The translations under genes were made by a program, and so were the position numbers. 64,000 bases of DNA, taken from an uncultured Planctomycetaceae bacterium (GTDB taxonomy: Bacteria > Planctomycetota > Planctomycetia > Pirellulales > Thermoguttaceae). Every line of letters starts with the position of its first letter. The stretch's first letter is position 1. The notes under the pieces were generated by a model that saw nothing but the letters and a program-made list of their open reading frames with translations, did no database searches and had not been told where the DNA came from. The DNA lies in contig CAMJTU010000008.1 of NCBI GenBank assembly GCA_946408825.1, positions 1 to 64,000 of the forward strand. Direction: 5' to 3'. This document shows positions 1 through 9,259 of the stretch, piece by piece.

Positions 1-2
1 TA

Positions 3-2171
3 GACGCGACGGACGGGTCGCAACGCGCCGACGTCGCCTTCTCGTTTGTCGACGCCGCGTCGGTTCCGTCCTATATAACGCTCTCGACCGACGGCGTTCT
101 TGCCTGGACCGCGCCGACGGAAGACGCGATCGGAACTCATACGCTACAGGTTCAAGCGACCGACGCGCTGGGGCGCGTCGCGATGAAGACGTTAAACTTC
201 TCCGTCGCCGGCGCCCTTGCGTTCGCCGACTTTGACGATACGACGGCTACGACCGGCGTTCCTTATCTCGGGCAGGTTTCCGCATACGACGCGTCCGCGC
301 CTGACGCCGCGATTCGCTATTCTCTCGTAGGCGACACGAATCTGTCGATCAATTCCTCGACCGGCGTCCTTTCGTGGGCGATTCCGAGCGACTATCTTAG
401 CGCGGGTGTGAAGACGCGCCTTTATGATTTCACGGTCAAGGCGACCGAATTGATCGAACAAGAGGGCGGAACGTATCTCGAAGGAGCGTCTGTCGAAAAA
501 GAGTTTACGCTTACGATCAACAACGCTTCTTACGTCGAGGACGCGACGCTTCTCCCGACGTGGAAAGACCTTGACGCGCAGACCGCGACGGCGGGCGACT
601 CGATTTCTGTCGCGACCGTCGAGACCGCGCCGACCGGCGTCGTCGCGACCGAGTATCGTTTCACGACCGAAGTTCCCATGGGAATGGCGCTCGACTCCAA
701 CGGCGTCGTCACATGGTCTCCTTCCGCCGACTTTTTCGGCGATACGACGACCCGTTCCAGAACGTATAACGTCGGCGTCGCCGCGCGTTCGATGACGAGC
801 GTCGGAGACGATACGATCGACTATACGGATTCGACGTCGACGTCCTTCTCGCTCACGCTGAACAATCCGAAGTATCAGGATTCCGCGCCCGTCCTTAACG
901 ACCTTGACGGCGTCGTCGCGCGCACAGGCGCGACCTATACGGCGACGGTTAGCGCGACCGATCCGAACGGAACCGCCGATCGAATTGTCTACGCGATCGC
1001 CAACACGCCCGTCCCCGCAGGCATGACGCTCAATTCGACGACCGGCGCGTTAACGTGGACGATCGGCGCCGATTATCTTGCGAACAATATTAGCGCTCAG
1101 ATTTATAAGCTGTCAGTGACCGCGACCAAGCAGACGCGCGGCGCCGACGGAACTTATGTCGACGGCAAGTCGGCGACGAGAACCTACGATCTCATGATCG
1201 CGAATAGCGGAACGACGACGTTAGTCGCGCCGACAATCGCCCCCGTCGCCGCGCAGACGGTCGAAGCGGGGAAGACGATTACGTTTACGGTTTCTGCGAC
1301 GCTTCCCGAAGGCGCGCAGGCGACCGGCGTCCGTTACGCGTTTGCCGCCGACGCCGACGTTCCCGAAGGAATGACGATCAACGAGGAGACGGGCGTCGTG
1401 ACGTACGTCGTTCCGAGCGATTTCTTTGGGACGACGGCCGCCGACGTTGAGAGCGTGACGAAAAAGGTCGCGGTTCAAGCGCAGACGATCGTTTCCAAAA
1501 CGAGCGACGCTACGAACTTCGGCGGCTCCGCGACCGCCGAGGTCGAGGCGACCGTAACGCGTCCGGAAGAAACGACGCCGACTTACGACACGTGGCAGGA
1601 ATGGTTTGACGCATGGCTCGTTATGACGCAGGCCCGTTACGATTCTCATGCGAACAATCTTTCGGACTATCTCGGCGCGTATCTGGCCGCGATCGACGCT
1701 CGCGACGCCGCCGTTGCGAAGGCCGCCGCCGACTATAATTCGGGCAAAACGTCGATAACTGATTTCCTAGCGGCTCGTTCCGCCGCCCGGGAGGCGTTCA
1801 ACGAAGAGAGCGCGGCGGCGATGACCGAACTTACGGTCGCCGACGCCGCCGTTGAAACGGAATATCTCGCGACGGTTGCGACGATGGGCGCCGCCTACGA
1901 TCAACTTAAAGAGGCCCATTTGACGCCAACTGACGCCGAAGCGCAGACGATTGCCGCAACCGAGCTCGTGAAAAAGGAAGAGACGTCCAAATGGGTCGGC
2001 GGCGCGAACTTCCGGCTTCGCAACGACGTGACCGGCGTTCGTATCGGACTTGATCTCGCAACTGCGCTGAAGGCGTGGCGAGGAGGGTACTCCGGAAATT
2101 CCGTTTTCGAAGACGTCTATTCTGATCCTAGATTCGTCTCCGACCTTGCTACCGTCGTCGACGCCGAATAG
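3..2171 (+). CDS. C-terminal part of a large Ig-like/cadherin-like repeat surface protein (5' end outside window)
   Basis: The frame is open from base 3, so the gene begins before the window; 722 residues are visible. They contain at least four repeats of about 100 residues. Each has an 'A.DP.G......YSL....P.GM.IN..TGVLTW..P.DY' pattern typical of putative Ig (He_PIG) or cadherin-like domains, for example ALTWTIGADYL and GVVTWSPSADFF. The last 190 residues differ: they are Ala/Glu-rich and probably helical (from about nt 1580), ending in ATVVDAE. No membrane anchor or sorting signal is visible at the C-terminus. Such repeats are usually extracellular adhesion or spacer modules. The adjacent glycan island on the opposite strand may decorate proteins of this kind (inference). 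The ATG at 183 is internal and is not the start. Confidence 0.8.
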   Translation, partial: DATDGSQRADVAFSFVDAASVPSYITLSTDGVLAWTAPTEDAIGTHTLQVQATDALGRVAMKTLNFSVAGALAFADFDDTTATTGVPYLGQVSAYDASAPDAAIRYSLVGDTNLSINSSTGVLSWAIPSDYLSAGVKTRLYDFTVKATELIEQEGGTYLEGASVEKEFTLTINNASYVEDATLLPTWKDLDAQTATAGDSISVATVETAPTGVVATEYRFTTEVPMGMALDSNGVVTWSPSADFFGDTTTRSRTYNVGVAARSMTSVGDDTIDYTDSTSTSFSLTLNNPKYQDSAPVLNDLDGVVARTGATYTATVSATDPNGTADRIVYAIANTPVPAGMTLNSTTGALTWTIGADYLANNISAQIYKLSVTATKQTRGADGTYVDGKSATRTYDLMIANSGTTTLVAPTIAPVAAQTVEAGKTITFTVSATLPEGAQATGVRYAFAADADVPEGMTINEETGVVTYVVPSDFFGTTAADVESVTKKVAVQAQTIVSKTSDATNFGGSATAEVEATVTRPEETTPTYDTWQEWFDAWLVMTQARYDSHANNLSDYLGAYLAAIDARDAAVAKAAADYNSGKTSITDFLAARSAAREAFNEESAAAMTELTVADAAVETEYLATVATMGAAYDQLKEAHLTPTDAEAQTIAATELVKKEETSKWVGGANFRLRNDVTGVRIGLDLATALKAWRGGYSGNSVFEDVYSDPRFVSDLATVVDAE

Positions 2172-2232
2172 AACGTCGATTACAGGCTGCTCGGCATAGA
2201 AACGCGACCGTCTGAAGTCAAAGTCAGATAAA

Positions 2233-2258
2233 GTCTGTTCGCAAAACTGCGAACAGAC
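2233..2258. repeat. Perfect 10-bp hairpin downstream of the surface protein gene
   Basis: The arms GTCTGTTCGC and GCGAACAGAC are separated by a 6-base loop. It lies between the stop codon at 2171 and the terminator-like hairpin at 2273. It probably protects or ends the 3' end of the mRNA, but there is no T-run directly after it. Confidence 0.5.
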
Positions 2259-2272
2259 GTCGATAGACGTTT

Positions 2273-2311
2273 AATAAAGCGCGGGAAGACGATATCTTCT
2301 CGCGCTTTATT
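2273..2311. terminator. Bidirectional terminator between convergent genes
   Basis: A 16-bp inverted repeat, AATAAAGCGCGggaag / cttctCGCGCTTTATT with one G-T type mismatch, encloses a short loop. It is A/T-rich at both outer ends. It sits between the plus-strand surface protein and the minus-strand glycan island, so it can serve both. Confidence 0.7.
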
Positions 2312-2330
2312 GCTGTAAGCGTCGTCGCGC

Positions 2331-4334
2331 TTATTGTTCTTTTTTGTTGAGTTTTGCGCGAATCATCGTGGAACTCTGATATTCGGTATAGGAGAAGAAC
2401 TTTATATCCGAGCCTCGCTTACGAAGTTCTTCTCGTTCCCAGTTCCAATACTCGTTGTCCCGATAGTCGTCCCCGGAGAAAAAGCAATCGAACGGGCGAC
2501 GTTCAAATTCCATGATTCGAGAGGGATTGTCTTCGATACAGACGACCTCGTCGACGTCTCGGAGGGCGGCCAGCACCTGCATTCGCTGATCTTGGGGAAT
2601 TATCGGGTCTTTTTGCTTGAATTTGCGAACTAACTCGTCGCTCAAGACGGCGACGCGCAAATACTCGCACTCTTCTTTAGCGCGTTCGATTAGTCGGAGA
2701 TGTCCGACGTGGAACATGTCGAACACGCCCATGAGCAGACCGACGCGGTATCGGCGCCGACCGGACGTTTCTCGGTTCTGCAGTAAGGAGGCGCGCCGTG
2801 TTTCTATGGCCGCTCTATCCGTTTCCGCCCATCGATAGACTTGACGGAGCTGGCGCTGCCGCCGTGTTTTCTCAATAAAGGCGTTTTCTTGCGTCTCATA
2901 TTCGTTCCAGCGTTCCGCGATCCGATATCGATTTTTCATTTCTTCTAGGGACGCCAGATTTTCCAACGAAGGGACGTGATAATACGCGTAGCGTAGGGCG
3001 CGATAAAGAACGTAGCCTACCGGACAGTCGGACTGGCAAAACTCTTGGTCGAAATATGAGAGTTCGCCGTCTAACCAGAAGATGTTAAAAGGCGTCATGT
3101 CGATATAGCCGGTCTCCAAGACGCTATCCGCAGGACTATCCGCCGCCGACGATAGAGGCGCGGAACGGAGAATATCTTGCTCAAGCCGGTCAAAGATCGC
3201 TAGAAGCGGTTCTTTTTCCTGAAGTTTCCCTAAGTGTTCTAATAACGTCGGGGCTTTCAAACGCGGCATGCGAACGACGCCGTTAGCCAGCAACGTCTCT
3301 TCGACGACAGGAACGCCCCTAGCGCGTAGCGTCTCCTGCGTTTCGTACAGAGTCCGTAGCGTAGAAACGCCCTCGGGGTCGAGGGGCGCTTTTTCGACTC
3401 TACCGTCGGAAAAGAGCCTGACGACGGCGCTTCGTTCCTTTCCGCGATCAGGGGATAGAACAACGCGGTCGACGGCGCCAAGTTCGCCGCGCGCGGCGTA
3501 ATCCTCCGACGCCGCGAAAAGAACCATGGCGTAATCGGCCATGGCGGGGAGCAGACCTTCCCGGAACAGCGCGTCGCACAGCAGTCGTTCCTCTAGAACG
3601 ACGGGGCCGCCCCAAGGGTCGAGATCAAAGAGCCGATCGTCCATGCCTTTGCCGGGAAGGTCGCGGTCGGTATAAATCGTCAGTGGAAAAAGATCGTTCG
3701 GGAAGGGATAGAAACAGCGTTGAGGGCGCAATCCCGCGCGAAGGGCGAAGGCGTCGAACTCTGTGCGAGAGTATAGACCGTCTCCGCCTCCTCTGTTTTC
3801 GAGCGACGCGAAGGGGCGCGGCGCGCGGTCGTCGACGCCGCCGCGCCAATAGCGCAGACCAAAACGGTTATTGAAGCCCGCCAGAACGAAGCCGTCTTTT
3901 TTCAACAGTCGCGCGCATAGGTCCCAAAGCTCGTTTTCCCTGCCGATAAAACTTTTAGGAATCCGGGCAAGGACGATTCCGTCGTAAAACGCGTCTTTTT
4001 TCAGGCTGAACGCGTCCTGACAGAGAACCTCAAGCTCCTCTCTACCCTTGAAACGCCGCCGCAACGCTTCGGCTCGAACCTTGTTCCACTCTACCGCGTC
4101 GATTTTAGCGCCGCTGTTAAGAAGTCCGGCCGTCAGCGCTCCGAAGCCTGCGCCGATTTCTAATATCCGACAACCTTGCGGGAGCGGAAGCCAACCGAGC
4201 AGCCCTTTACGAATACTGGAGAGGTTCCAGAATATTGCCGGATCTTCGCAGTTCGCGATAGCGTCGTCGTAATCGGATGTTTCATAATTTGCGACGATTT
4301 GCGCGATATCTTGGTCTCGTCGACTATTTGCCAT
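2331..4334 (-). CDS. Three-domain protein: SAM methyltransferase, kinase-like domain, cytidylyltransferase
   Basis: 667 residues. Residues 1-230 are a class I SAM methyltransferase with motif I EIGAGFG at 59-65. Residues about 300-450 resemble the choline-kinase/APH fold: a DMTPFN catalytic-loop-like motif (D412, N417), then YFDQE (D429) where the metal-binding Asp is expected. Residues 530-667 are a TagD-like nucleotidyltransferase with GVFDMFHVGH at 536-545 (HxGH) and a closing SSTMIRAKL, similar to the ISTT-type motif of glycerol-3-phosphate cytidylyltransferases. It is the last gene of the island, 123 bp after LicD. The likely role is to phosphorylate and CDP-activate (and possibly methylate) a small alcohol or amine for LicD. 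The substrate cannot be read from sequence: phosphocholine-like, phosphoethanolamine-like or glycerol-phosphate are all open. Domain calls are firm for the two ends and weaker for the middle. Confidence 0.82.
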   Translation of the reverse strand: MANSRRDQDIAQIVANYETSDYDDAIANCEDPAIFWNLSSIRKGLLGWLPLPQGCRILEIGAGFGALTAGLLNSGAKIDAVEWNKVRAEALRRRFKGREELEVLCQDAFSLKKDAFYDGIVLARIPKSFIGRENELWDLCARLLKKDGFVLAGFNNRFGLRYWRGGVDDRAPRPFASLENRGGGDGLYSRTEFDAFALRAGLRPQRCFYPFPNDLFPLTIYTDRDLPGKGMDDRLFDLDPWGGPVVLEERLLCDALFREGLLPAMADYAMVLFAASEDYAARGELGAVDRVVLSPDRGKERSAVVRLFSDGRVEKAPLDPEGVSTLRTLYETQETLRARGVPVVEETLLANGVVRMPRLKAPTLLEHLGKLQEKEPLLAIFDRLEQDILRSAPLSSAADSPADSVLETGYIDMTPFNIFWLDGELSYFDQEFCQSDCPVGYVLYRALRYAYYHVPSLENLASLEEMKNRYRIAERWNEYETQENAFIEKTRRQRQLRQVYRWAETDRAAIETRRASLLQNRETSGRRRYRVGLLMGVFDMFHVGHLRLIERAKEECEYLRVAVLSDELVRKFKQKDPIIPQDQRMQVLAALRDVDEVVCIEDNPSRIMEFERRPFDCFFSGDDYRDNEYWNWEREELRKRGSDIKFFSYTEYQSSTMIRAKLNKKEQ

Positions 4335-4457
4335 CGTGGAGCGTTCCTCTTATAACTTCAATCTATTTCCTTGGCAAAGGCGCGCGTTCTTTGAAGAATA
4401 TTGCTCCGATTCCGAATCTATCGGAGTCTAGCCAGATTCCAGCTGAACGCGAGAGAA

Positions 4458-5357
4458 TCACTCTTTACGCGCGCTTTGCTCAGCTCGTTCCTTAAGATAC
4501 TCTGTATAATCTCGTTTGGCGTCGATAACGACGCCGCCTAACCTTGCCCTATGCCCGTTTCGAGCAGTTTCCGGCGGAGGCGTCATATAATTGATTCCAT
4601 ACATGTGACACAAGGCGCTATGATAGTTTTTGGGCGCGGCAAACTTCCTTCCCGCTAATTCGAGCGTCGTGTAAGGTTCCAAGTCTTGAAGTTTGAACTT
4701 TGGAAAGAGAGGCGAGAGATCAAGCGTACAGGATCTTTTCGTGCGTTTAGGCGAAAGAGACGCTAAACGAAGCGCTCCCATGCTGAGAGCGCGCCGCAGA
4801 GGTTCCGGAACGAGCATGAGAATCCTGCCGGTCAGGCGCGTCCATTTGTTGGGAGGATAACCTTGCGCTCGCCAGAATTCGACGCGGTGTAACGCGCTTG
4901 ATAGAGTCAAAATCGCTTGTTGGAACATAAAACCGCTACGAGAATTGGCGACCCCGATCAATGGGTATACGTCTAGCGCGATCCCGTGACATATCTTCTG
5001 GTTAGCGCGATCCCAACGTAAAAACGTCGTTCCTTTGCGATATACGCGCGTCCATAACCAAGGATGCTGCGGCGTGTTCCCTGGCGTTTGGATCACATAT
5101 TTATCGCTCAATTCTCGCAGAGCCAGTCGACAAAATTTTCGATAATCCTCGATCGGCATCGCCAGATCGGCGTCGTCGTCCCAAGGGATAAAATTGTGTT
5201 CGCGAACCGCTCCGAGCAACGTTCCGCAAAAGATCCAATATCGTAGGTTATGTCTCTGACAAAACTCGTCGATATCGCTCATCATATCGAGCAGGACTTC
5301 GTGAACTTCCTTGAGCGTGTCGTCGGTCCTGTCGTTTTCTACTTCGCTGGACGTCAT
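4458..5357 (-). CDS. LicD family phosphotransferase
   Basis: 299 residues from the ATG at 5357. The family core is clear: a tyrosine/tryptophan-rich YWIFCGTLLGAVRE segment followed by FIPWDDDADLAM, the Asp cluster that binds metal in LicD/fukutin-type nucleotidyltransferase folds. LicD proteins move a phospho-alcohol (classically phosphocholine) from a CDP carrier onto a sugar. The next gene downstream carries a cytidylyltransferase domain that could supply the CDP donor. The frame is also open upstream to an ATG at 5531, inside the preceding glycosyltransferase gene. That 58-residue extension is basic and not LicD-like, so I prefer 5357, although neither start has a strong Shine-Dalgarno sequence. 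Confidence 0.85.
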   Translation of the reverse strand: MTSSEVENDRTDDTLKEVHEVLLDMMSDIDEFCQRHNLRYWIFCGTLLGAVREHNFIPWDDDADLAMPIEDYRKFCRLALRELSDKYVIQTPGNTPQHPWLWTRVYRKGTTFLRWDRANQKICHGIALDVYPLIGVANSRSGFMFQQAILTLSSALHRVEFWRAQGYPPNKWTRLTGRILMLVPEPLRRALSMGALRLASLSPKRTKRSCTLDLSPLFPKFKLQDLEPYTTLELAGRKFAAPKNYHSALCHMYGINYMTPPPETARNGHRARLGGVVIDAKRDYTEYLKERAEQSARKE

Positions 5358-5482
5358 AACATATTCTACGGTAAAAGGAAACGCTTTTGAAATAGACGAT
5401 CTTATTTCTCGGGGAGTCGGACCGGCTTCGACGGTCGACCGTCCCGCTTGCGCGGCGTATCGTCGCTTATATGGGAATGGAC

Positions 5483-6583
5483 TTAAACGTCTGACGGTTC
5501 GTCTAACGCTTGCTTGACGAGCCGTTTCCACTGACCGATCACGCGATCCGGTTGGAAGGGGACCGAAGACGTTCGCGCGTGCGCGCCGAGCGCCTCGCGG
5601 AAAGCCGCGTCGTCGGCGAGTCGCGTCAACGCCGCGGTCGTCTGATCCTCGCTGCCGACGTCCACCAGAAAACCGTTTTCACCGTGTCGGATAACGTCTA
5701 CAGAACCTTCGCATCGCGTGGAAACACAGGGAAAACCCATGGTCATACACTCCAGCAACGCGTTGGAAAGCCCCTCGTAATCGCTTGAAAGTACAAAGGT
5801 TTCGGCGTCGGCTATCGCCGAATGTACGTCTCGGACATGTCCGAGGAATTGTACGGCGTCATGTAATCCCAAAGAATCCGCAAGAGCCCGTAGCTCTTCC
5901 GACGATTCTCCTTCGCCATAAATCGAAAGAACATAGTCGCTATGCGTTCGATGAAACGCGGCAAACGCTCGAATCAACATCGCTTGGTTTTTCTGCGGCG
6001 TCAGTCTGGCGACGTTTACGATTCTGCGACGTCCTCCTACGCGTAGACAAGACGTCGCCACAGGATTCACGATAACGCTACTGTGATCTTGAACCTTCCG
6101 GGAAAACTGGCTCCTAACCGTCTCTGTCTGAAAAACTACATGATCGGCGGTCTCGTAAATCCCCTCGATCTCTTGGAAATGTTCCGGATCTCTTTTCATG
6201 GGACTGTTCCGCTCGGAACAAATTGCTTTGGTCTTTTCCGCCGTCCAGACGTTCAATTTGTTCATAGTGAACATAAAGGAGACGGCGACCGCGATTTTCA
6301 GCGACTCTTTCATCTCACGGACAAACGCCGCTCTACCCCTCATGATCGTTTCAAAGTCGCCTTCAAAACGCGGAATGGCGAACGTCTCTATGCCCGGAGA
6401 CAGGGGGTAGGTCTGGCCCTTGTCTTGAATGTACAACATGACCACCCGATAGTCGTCTGACAGACCGCACGCCAAACGACAAGCGACGCGTTCCGCGCCT
6501 CCTCCGTATAAAGAGGAGCACATGATCATGACTCCTGGCCGGAAGTCGCCTTTATCCTTCGACAACTGGCGTGTTTCGTACAT
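5483..6583 (-). CDS. Glycosyltransferase family 4
   Basis: 366 residues in a GT-B fold. The N-terminal acceptor half carries LYGGGAERVACRLA, the usual glycine-rich loop. The donor half begins near RRIVNVARLTPQKNQAMLI and contains LSSDYEGLSNALLECM, the E-x7-E motif that binds the nucleotide-sugar. It resembles retaining GT4 enzymes such as N-acetylgalactosamine transferases, but the sugar cannot be assigned. The gene lies 74 bp downstream of the HAD-domain gene and in front of LicD, consistent with one glycan operon. It is about as divergent from the other GT4 (12280-13395) as one expects of old paralogs: both keep SSD(Y/F)EGLSNALLEC and CEGSVDVIRH. Confidence 0.9.
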   Translation of the reverse strand: MYETRQLSKDKGDFRPGVMIMCSSLYGGGAERVACRLACGLSDDYRVVMLYIQDKGQTYPLSPGIETFAIPRFEGDFETIMRGRAAFVREMKESLKIAVAVSFMFTMNKLNVWTAEKTKAICSERNSPMKRDPEHFQEIEGIYETADHVVFQTETVRSQFSRKVQDHSSVIVNPVATSCLRVGGRRRIVNVARLTPQKNQAMLIRAFAAFHRTHSDYVLSIYGEGESSEELRALADSLGLHDAVQFLGHVRDVHSAIADAETFVLSSDYEGLSNALLECMTMGFPCVSTRCEGSVDVIRHGENGFLVDVGSEDQTTAALTRLADDAAFREALGAHARTSSVPFQPDRVIGQWKRLVKQALDEPSDV

Positions 6584-6657
6584 GCAATTTCGGTTTTTTA
6601 GCGGATGATGCGCGTTGCGATATTATCTCAAGGCTAACGTTCGGGCAGAAGGGGCGA

Positions 6658-9051
6658 TTAGGAGCCCGACGGAATCTCCTGAGCGGTCATGTCGTCAAAG
6701 TAAAAGTTGTCGACTCCATAGCGATTGATAAGAGCGCATAGATTGAAAACGAATTCTTTATCGAGCGCGTCGCCAAGTTCGTGCAAACGATCGATGTAGA
6801 TCGTGAGATAACGGCTTATGAGATCGTGAATCTTCTGTATTCGATCTAGCGTCTTTTGAGGCCTAATCTCTTTGGCAAAGACAGGTATTCCGTCGTCGCC
6901 AATGTAATTGACCGCCGGTTCAGGAGAGGTGAAATACGCCTCAAGTTTCAGCTCCGTGTCGTAGTTCATCAGATCATGGTCGAAGAAATAGCGGACGTTC
7001 TCTGAATACTTTGAGACATATTCCGGTATTCCGACGTAGTATCCGTCAAATTTGGCGATATGCTTTCCCAGCATCATCAGGCTGCCGCCTTCCGATACGA
7101 AATCCATAAGGGCGCATTTCTTTCCGGCGAGACGTTCTCGTTCAAGATACCGTCGATAGTTTTTCCTGTATTGTTCCGCTAATTCGTGGAGCGTCGGGAT
7201 GTTCTTTTGATAATAATCGTCGACAGATTCTCCTTGGTAAGGGAGTAGCTTGTCGGCAGGGACGCTAAAAACTTGGCGGAGCAACTTTGGAGGATCGTTC
7301 TTATAATTGTATATGTAGAAGAAGTATTTTCCTACGTTAAAGTCGTCCATTACGGTTAGAAAAACCGCGTGCCTATTCATATAGAAGTATTTGCCGGGCG
7401 GCAATAAATTCTGAAACTTTTGTCGTAATCGATTATACGCCTCCAGCAGAATCCATCCGTCTCTTGAAACGAGCAGAAAATAATCGTATTCTTTTCCCCG
7501 TAACTCGCCGCATACCCATAACAGGTATCCTAGCATCAACGGCGCGACGATCATATTGGCGATCTGGATATCGTCGTTTGACTCGAAAGGATTGTCAAAT
7601 CCGAGCGCGACGCTCAGGCCTAACGTCTTTCGTTCCGCAAGGCTTCGACTTGCTTCAATGATTTCCGCGAACCCGCTTTGTTTAGCGGCGTCCAGACAAC
7701 TGGGAACATAAAAGACGTCCAGCCCATACTTTATAGCTATCGTATAGTCTGAGTAACGGTTGTCGCCGATATGCAGGACGGTTTCGCAGTCCTTTCTTGA
7801 CTTGAGCAATTCCTCAAACAGTCCGTCTTGCTTGAGTTTGTGGAATTCATGGGACAAGTACAGTTCATGATATCCCGTGATCCCGTGCTTTTCTAGAAGA
7901 GTTCGAATAAAGTCCTGATCTAAATACATGTCGCTGACGAGCGCGATCGTCTTGTTCCGCTCTTTGGCGTACTCAAAAACTTCGACCATGCTGTCGCGCG
8001 GAACAATGACGTCGGACTCGATTTTCAGTTCCGTCCGTCGCAGGGTTTCAGCGGTTTGATCGTCGTATCCGCAATTTTCCTTCAGCCAGCGGTAGAACCC
8101 GTCCAAAGAAAGCTGAGGACGGGTCGTCTGGACGTGATACCGAAAATCGGCAAATCCCTTGACGCCGGTTTGTTCTTCGACGATTTCGAATACGTCTTTA
8201 GGATACAGGACGAGTCTCTTCAATAGAGTGTCAAAGATATCAAAAGAAACGACGTCATGTCGGTCGATCGCTTCTAGCAGTTCCTTTCTATCGACAGAGG
8301 CGTCGACGACTTCGCCAGTTGTCGACACGTAGTTTTGAAAGACAAAGAAACGAAGCCGTCTAGAGTCGATTCCATAATCGCGAGGAATAATCCCGTCTCT
8401 TGCCGTATCCACGCCGATATGGATAATTTTTTTACCGGGGTTTTGTTCTGCCAGACGACAAAAATACAGATCGCTTTCTGTCCTTTGGAAAAGCCGTCCG
8501 TCGAGGTCTACCCCTGCCGACTTAAGCGGCGCGGCTTGTTCTTCTTCATCCCAGAGAAAGTAGAGCTCTTTTCCCTGCTTTTTCAACCACTCGTAAAGAA
8601 TCAGAAACCTGCGCCGAATCGTCCAGCGGTTCCACGCTTTAAGGCAATCTGTCGCGACGTAAGGAATAGCGACGGAAATAACGTCGTATTCCGCAAGCGC
8701 TTCTTTCCACTGAGAAATCGTCAGATGTTTTTGCTCGGTCAGTTCGCGATGTGTTTCGAGTAGATCGACGCCAAAAATATCAAACAGCGGCGTTCCTTGT
8801 TTCTCGCAAGATTCGCAGACGGCGTTGTAATCCGGCTCGTCTTCACGGCGACAATCGGTCAAGAGCGCCAGTTCGGCGTCTTTTGGAGCCTCGGACGCGC
8901 CCGGTTTCAAAATACAATGAAAGTGATAATCCGAATCAAAGCGTCGTACGATCGCGTCCAGATACTTGCCGGGGTACAGCGCAATTCGGCGCCCCTTGAA
9001 GCGGCGGAAACGTTCGTCAAAATTCTGTAGGATATAGTCCAGTTCCGTCAT
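6658..9051 (-). CDS. Double HAD-domain protein of a glycan cluster (C-terminal HAD copy active-looking)
   Basis: 797 residues. Residues about 265-450 form a complete HAD phosphatase-type domain: FDIFDT (D271, D274), ALVSDMY, a lysine in HKLKQDGLF, and LHIGDNRYSDY. A cap-like insert follows motif I. The C-terminal 300 residues match the conserved module that follows such HAD domains in capsule clusters (VSRDGW, FYMNRHAVFLT, ALMDFVSEGGS). Residues about 120-245 read like a second, degenerate HAD domain (VISVAIPYVATDC, LYFLWDEEE, HIGVDTARDGIIPRDYGID) in which the nucleophile Asp is gone. Proteins of this family (COG5610-like) sit in polysaccharide loci, but their reaction is not established. It probably removes phosphate from a sugar-phosphate or glycan intermediate (inference). 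Confidence 0.82.
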   Translation of the reverse strand: MTELDYILQNFDERFRRFKGRRIALYPGKYLDAIVRRFDSDYHFHCILKPGASEAPKDAELALLTDCRREDEPDYNAVCESCEKQGTPLFDIFGVDLLETHRELTEQKHLTISQWKEALAEYDVISVAIPYVATDCLKAWNRWTIRRRFLILYEWLKKQGKELYFLWDEEEQAAPLKSAGVDLDGRLFQRTESDLYFCRLAEQNPGKKIIHIGVDTARDGIIPRDYGIDSRRLRFFVFQNYVSTTGEVVDASVDRKELLEAIDRHDVVSFDIFDTLLKRLVLYPKDVFEIVEEQTGVKGFADFRYHVQTTRPQLSLDGFYRWLKENCGYDDQTAETLRRTELKIESDVIVPRDSMVEVFEYAKERNKTIALVSDMYLDQDFIRTLLEKHGITGYHELYLSHEFHKLKQDGLFEELLKSRKDCETVLHIGDNRYSDYTIAIKYGLDVFYVPSCLDAAKQSGFAEIIEASRSLAERKTLGLSVALGFDNPFESNDDIQIANMIVAPLMLGYLLWVCGELRGKEYDYFLLVSRDGWILLEAYNRLRQKFQNLLPPGKYFYMNRHAVFLTVMDDFNVGKYFFYIYNYKNDPPKLLRQVFSVPADKLLPYQGESVDDYYQKNIPTLHELAEQYRKNYRRYLERERLAGKKCALMDFVSEGGSLMMLGKHIAKFDGYYVGIPEYVSKYSENVRYFFDHDLMNYDTELKLEAYFTSPEPAVNYIGDDGIPVFAKEIRPQKTLDRIQKIHDLISRYLTIYIDRLHELGDALDKEFVFNLCALINRYGVDNFYFDDMTAQEIPSGS

Positions 9052-9259
9052 TGTTCGTTAAATATAAATTTTAAATTGCAGAATCGTTTGACTTTCTTGA
9101 CGAACAACGTCCCTTCTTCAATCTTGCCGAATGGCGACGCCTCTCTTACCGCGGTCTTTTCAAAGCCAAATGATTCGTCGCTGAACAAACGACGGGGCTG
9201 TCGCAACGATAAACTACGTTCCTCGGCGTCGCTTGAAACGTCGAACGAACGGATTCAAG

